Positions 23,870 to 26,598 of a stretch of DNA of 26,598 nt are shown here, in pieces. The DNA is from a bacterium (GTDB lineage Bacteria; Bacillota; Bacilli; Lactobacillales; Streptococcaceae): NCBI GenBank assembly GCA_905221035.1, contig CAJNBP010000021.1, positions 1 through 26,598 on the forward strand, read 5' to 3'. The notes below the pieces were generated by a model that was not told where the DNA came from, ran no database searches, and saw only the letters and a program-made list of their open reading frames with translations. The stretch's first letter is position 1. Each line of letters starts with the position of its first letter. The translations under genes were made by a program, and so were the position numbers.

Positions 23870-23935
23870 GTACATGTAAGCAAGAACAGTACCATCATTA
23901 CCCAGATAGTTCCAAACTTTTTATTTCCTTTTTAG

Positions 23936-23941
23936 TATAAT
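23936..23941 (+). promoter_or_regulatory. -10 element of GH1 gene
   Basis: A perfect TATAAT 29 nt before the start codon. No convincing -35 at 16-18 bp, so an activator may be needed. Confidence 0.5.
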
Positions 23942-23952
23942 AGAACTAATAA

Positions 23953-25463
<1,511 letters not shown>

Positions 25464-25464
<1 letters not shown>

Positions 25465-25492
25465 AAAAGAGTTCTAAAGGAACTCTTTTTTT
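25464..25492. terminator. Terminator after GH1 gene
   Basis: AAAAAGAGTTC (25464-25474) pairs with GAACTCTTTTT (25480-25490), loop TAAAG. The stem begins on the last base of the GH1 stop codon. The T-run merges with the manA promoter. Confidence 0.88.
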
Positions 25493-25500
25493 GCTATAAT
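25492..25500 (+). promoter_or_regulatory. manA promoter (extended -10)
   Basis: TGC-TATAAT, a perfect extended -10, starting directly after the terminator T-run of the preceding gene. Any -35 would lie inside the terminator hairpin and shows no match. Confidence 0.7.
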
Positions 25501-25530
25501 GAGGGAAGAAAAATCAGACAGGAGAATAAG

Positions 25531-26475
25531 ATGTCAGAACCATTATTTTTACAATCAGTTATGCAAGAAAAAATCTGGGGTGGAACCAAGCTACGTGATG
25601 AGTTTGGCTATGATATCCCAAGTGAAAAAATCGGAGAATACTGGGCCATCTCAGCCCATCCAAATGGTGTCTCTAAAGTTGCCAATGGTCGTTTTGAGGG
25701 AACAGATTTAGCTACTTTATATGCAGAGCACCGTGAATTGTTCGGCAATCGTCCAGAACATGTATTTCCACTGTTGACTAAGATTCTGGATGCCAATGAC
25801 TGGCTCAGTGTCCAAGTTCACCCAGACGATGCCTATGGACTAGAGCATGAAGGCGAGCTCGGAAAAACAGAATGCTGGTATATCATCGCTGCTGATGAAG
25901 GTTCAGAGATTATCTATGGCCATAATGCCAAGTCAAAAGAAGAACTCCGCCAGCAAATCGAGGACAAGAACTGGGATGCCTTACTTACGAAAGTCCCTGT
26001 TAAGGCTGGAGATTTCTTCTATGTACCAAGTGGGACTATGCACGCTATCGGTGCGGGCATCTTGATTCTTGAAACCCAGCAGTCTAGCGATACCACTTAC
26101 CGTGTCTATGACTTTGACCGCAAGGATGATAATGGCAATTTGCGTGAACTTCACCTTGAAAAATCTATCGATGTTTTGAACATTGGCGAGCCTGTCAATA
26201 GCCGTCCTGTAACTATCAAAGCAGATAATTTACGTTCCACTCTCCTTGTATCCAATGATTTCTTCGCAGTTTACAAGTGGGAAATTACAGGCAAAGTTGA
26301 CTTCGAAAAGACAGCTGATTACAGTCTGTTCAGTGTCTTGACTGGTCAAGGTCAACTCACTGTTGACGGGAAAAACTATCCAATCCAAAAAGGCAGCCAC
26401 TTTATCTTACCAAGTGACGTTGAAGCTTGGACCTTGGAAGGGCAAGGCTTGGAATTGATTGTTAGCCATCCATAA
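25531..26475 (+). CDS. manA: Mannose-6-phosphate isomerase, class I
   Basis: 314 residues, short Gram-positive type of class I phosphomannose isomerase (zinc-dependent cupin). It interconverts mannose-6-P and fructose-6-P. Motifs are IWGGTKLRDEFGY near the start, WLSVQVHPDD with zinc-binding His, GKTECWYII with Glu, and VPSGTMHAIGAGILILETQQSSD with the second His and the active-site region. The C-terminal cupin half (about 215-314) ends with the beta-barrel stretch KGSHFILPS. RBS AGGAG lies at 25521-25525. Monocistronic between two terminators. Confidence 0.96.
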   Translation: MSEPLFLQSVMQEKIWGGTKLRDEFGYDIPSEKIGEYWAISAHPNGVSKVANGRFEGTDLATLYAEHRELFGNRPEHVFPLLTKILDANDWLSVQVHPDDAYGLEHEGELGKTECWYIIAADEGSEIIYGHNAKSKEELRQQIEDKNWDALLTKVPVKAGDFFYVPSGTMHAIGAGILILETQQSSDTTYRVYDFDRKDDNGNLRELHLEKSIDVLNIGEPVNSRPVTIKADNLRSTLLVSNDFFAVYKWEITGKVDFEKTADYSLFSVLTGQGQLTVDGKNYPIQKGSHFILPSDVEAWTLEGQGLELIVSHP

Positions 26476-26481
26476 AAAAGA

Positions 26482-26513
26482 AAGGGCTTGAGTTCACTAC
26501 TCAAGTCCTTTTT
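26482..26513 (+). terminator. manA terminator
   Basis: AAGGGCTTGAG (26482-26492) pairs with CTCAAGTCCTT (26500-26510) with one mismatch or G-T pair, then T's. Confidence 0.88.
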
Positions 26514-26533
26514 GATTATGTGACTATTAGTCC

Positions 26534-26582
26534 GTCTCGCTCCGCTAGGTGCGAGACAAAAAAACCACCCGCTATGCGGGTG
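26534..26582. other. Two adjacent GC-rich hairpins at the right edge, possible IS end or minus-strand terminator
   Basis: Hairpin 1: GTCTCGC (26534-26540), 10-nt loop, GCGAGAC (26551-26557). Seven A's follow. Hairpin 2: CACCCGC (26566-26572), loop TAT, GCGGGTG (26576-26582). On the minus strand hairpin 2 is followed by GTTTTTTTG, the form of an intrinsic terminator for a gene entering from the right. The GC content is far above the surroundings, and paired subterminal hairpins are typical of IS200/IS605-type element ends. No ORF is visible before the window ends, so identity is open. Confidence 0.45.
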
Positions 26583-26598
26583 CGCGTCGAAGGTTATA

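Overview
The window looks like a chromosomal segment of a mitis-group Streptococcus (S. mitis, S. oralis, S. pneumoniae or a close relative). It is AT-rich, Gram-positive DNA with strong AGGAGG-type ribosome binding sites. It carries an L-lactate oxidase (lctO), a pyruvate oxidase (spxB), a copY-cupA-copA operon of pneumococcal type and a thiamine-salvage cluster in an order I associate with pneumococcus. Species-level assignment was not possible by reading alone.

Layout. (1) 1-5.3 kb is accessory-looking: a small XRE-type regulator on the minus strand faces two unrecognised membrane proteins and a 1154-residue surface protein with seven G5-like repeats and a C-terminal CAP domain. A perfect 10-bp inverted repeat sits in the divergent promoter region. 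(2) 5.3-8.3 kb, minus strand: a complete polar amino acid ABC importer (two permeases, ATPase, lipoprotein). (3) 8.5-9.7 kb: lctO. (4) 9.7-16.4 kb: thiamine precursor salvage, headed by two near-identical promoter/TPP-riboswitch/terminator leaders. The first controls a cysteine-less TenA paralogue. The second controls ykoE-ykoD-ykoC-tenA-thiW-thiM-thiE. (5) 16.5-17.5 kb, minus strand: thiD behind a third, divergent TPP-type aptamer. (6) 17.5-20.7 kb: copper efflux operon with two cop operators. (7) 20.7-22.7 kb: spxB. (8) 22.7-23.9 kb: three small genes (VOC protein, 47-residue membrane peptide, SemiSWEET), with the same GCAA-loop terminator hairpin repeated three times. (9) 23.9-26.5 kb: a GH1 6-phospho-beta-glucosidase and mannose-6-phosphate isomerase. 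(10) The last 80 bases hold two GC-rich hairpins unlike the surrounding DNA, possibly the edge of an insertion element or a terminator for a gene beyond the window.

How the parts fit. LctO converts lactate to pyruvate plus H2O2, and SpxB converts pyruvate to acetyl phosphate plus H2O2. SpxB needs TPP, which the genes between them help supply by salvaging the pyrimidine (YkoEDC, TenA, ThiD) and thiazole (ThiW, ThiM) moieties and joining them (ThiE). No de novo genes (thiC, thiG) are present here. Copper export next to two peroxide producers makes physiological sense, because Cu(I) plus H2O2 is toxic.

Most of the window is ordinary core streptococcal DNA. The parts that deserve a second look are the regulator/membrane/G5-CAP module at the left, the departures from TPP aptamer consensus in two of the three riboswitches, the repeated terminator hairpins with the small membrane-peptide transcription unit, and the apparent stop-loss tail of the GH1 enzyme.
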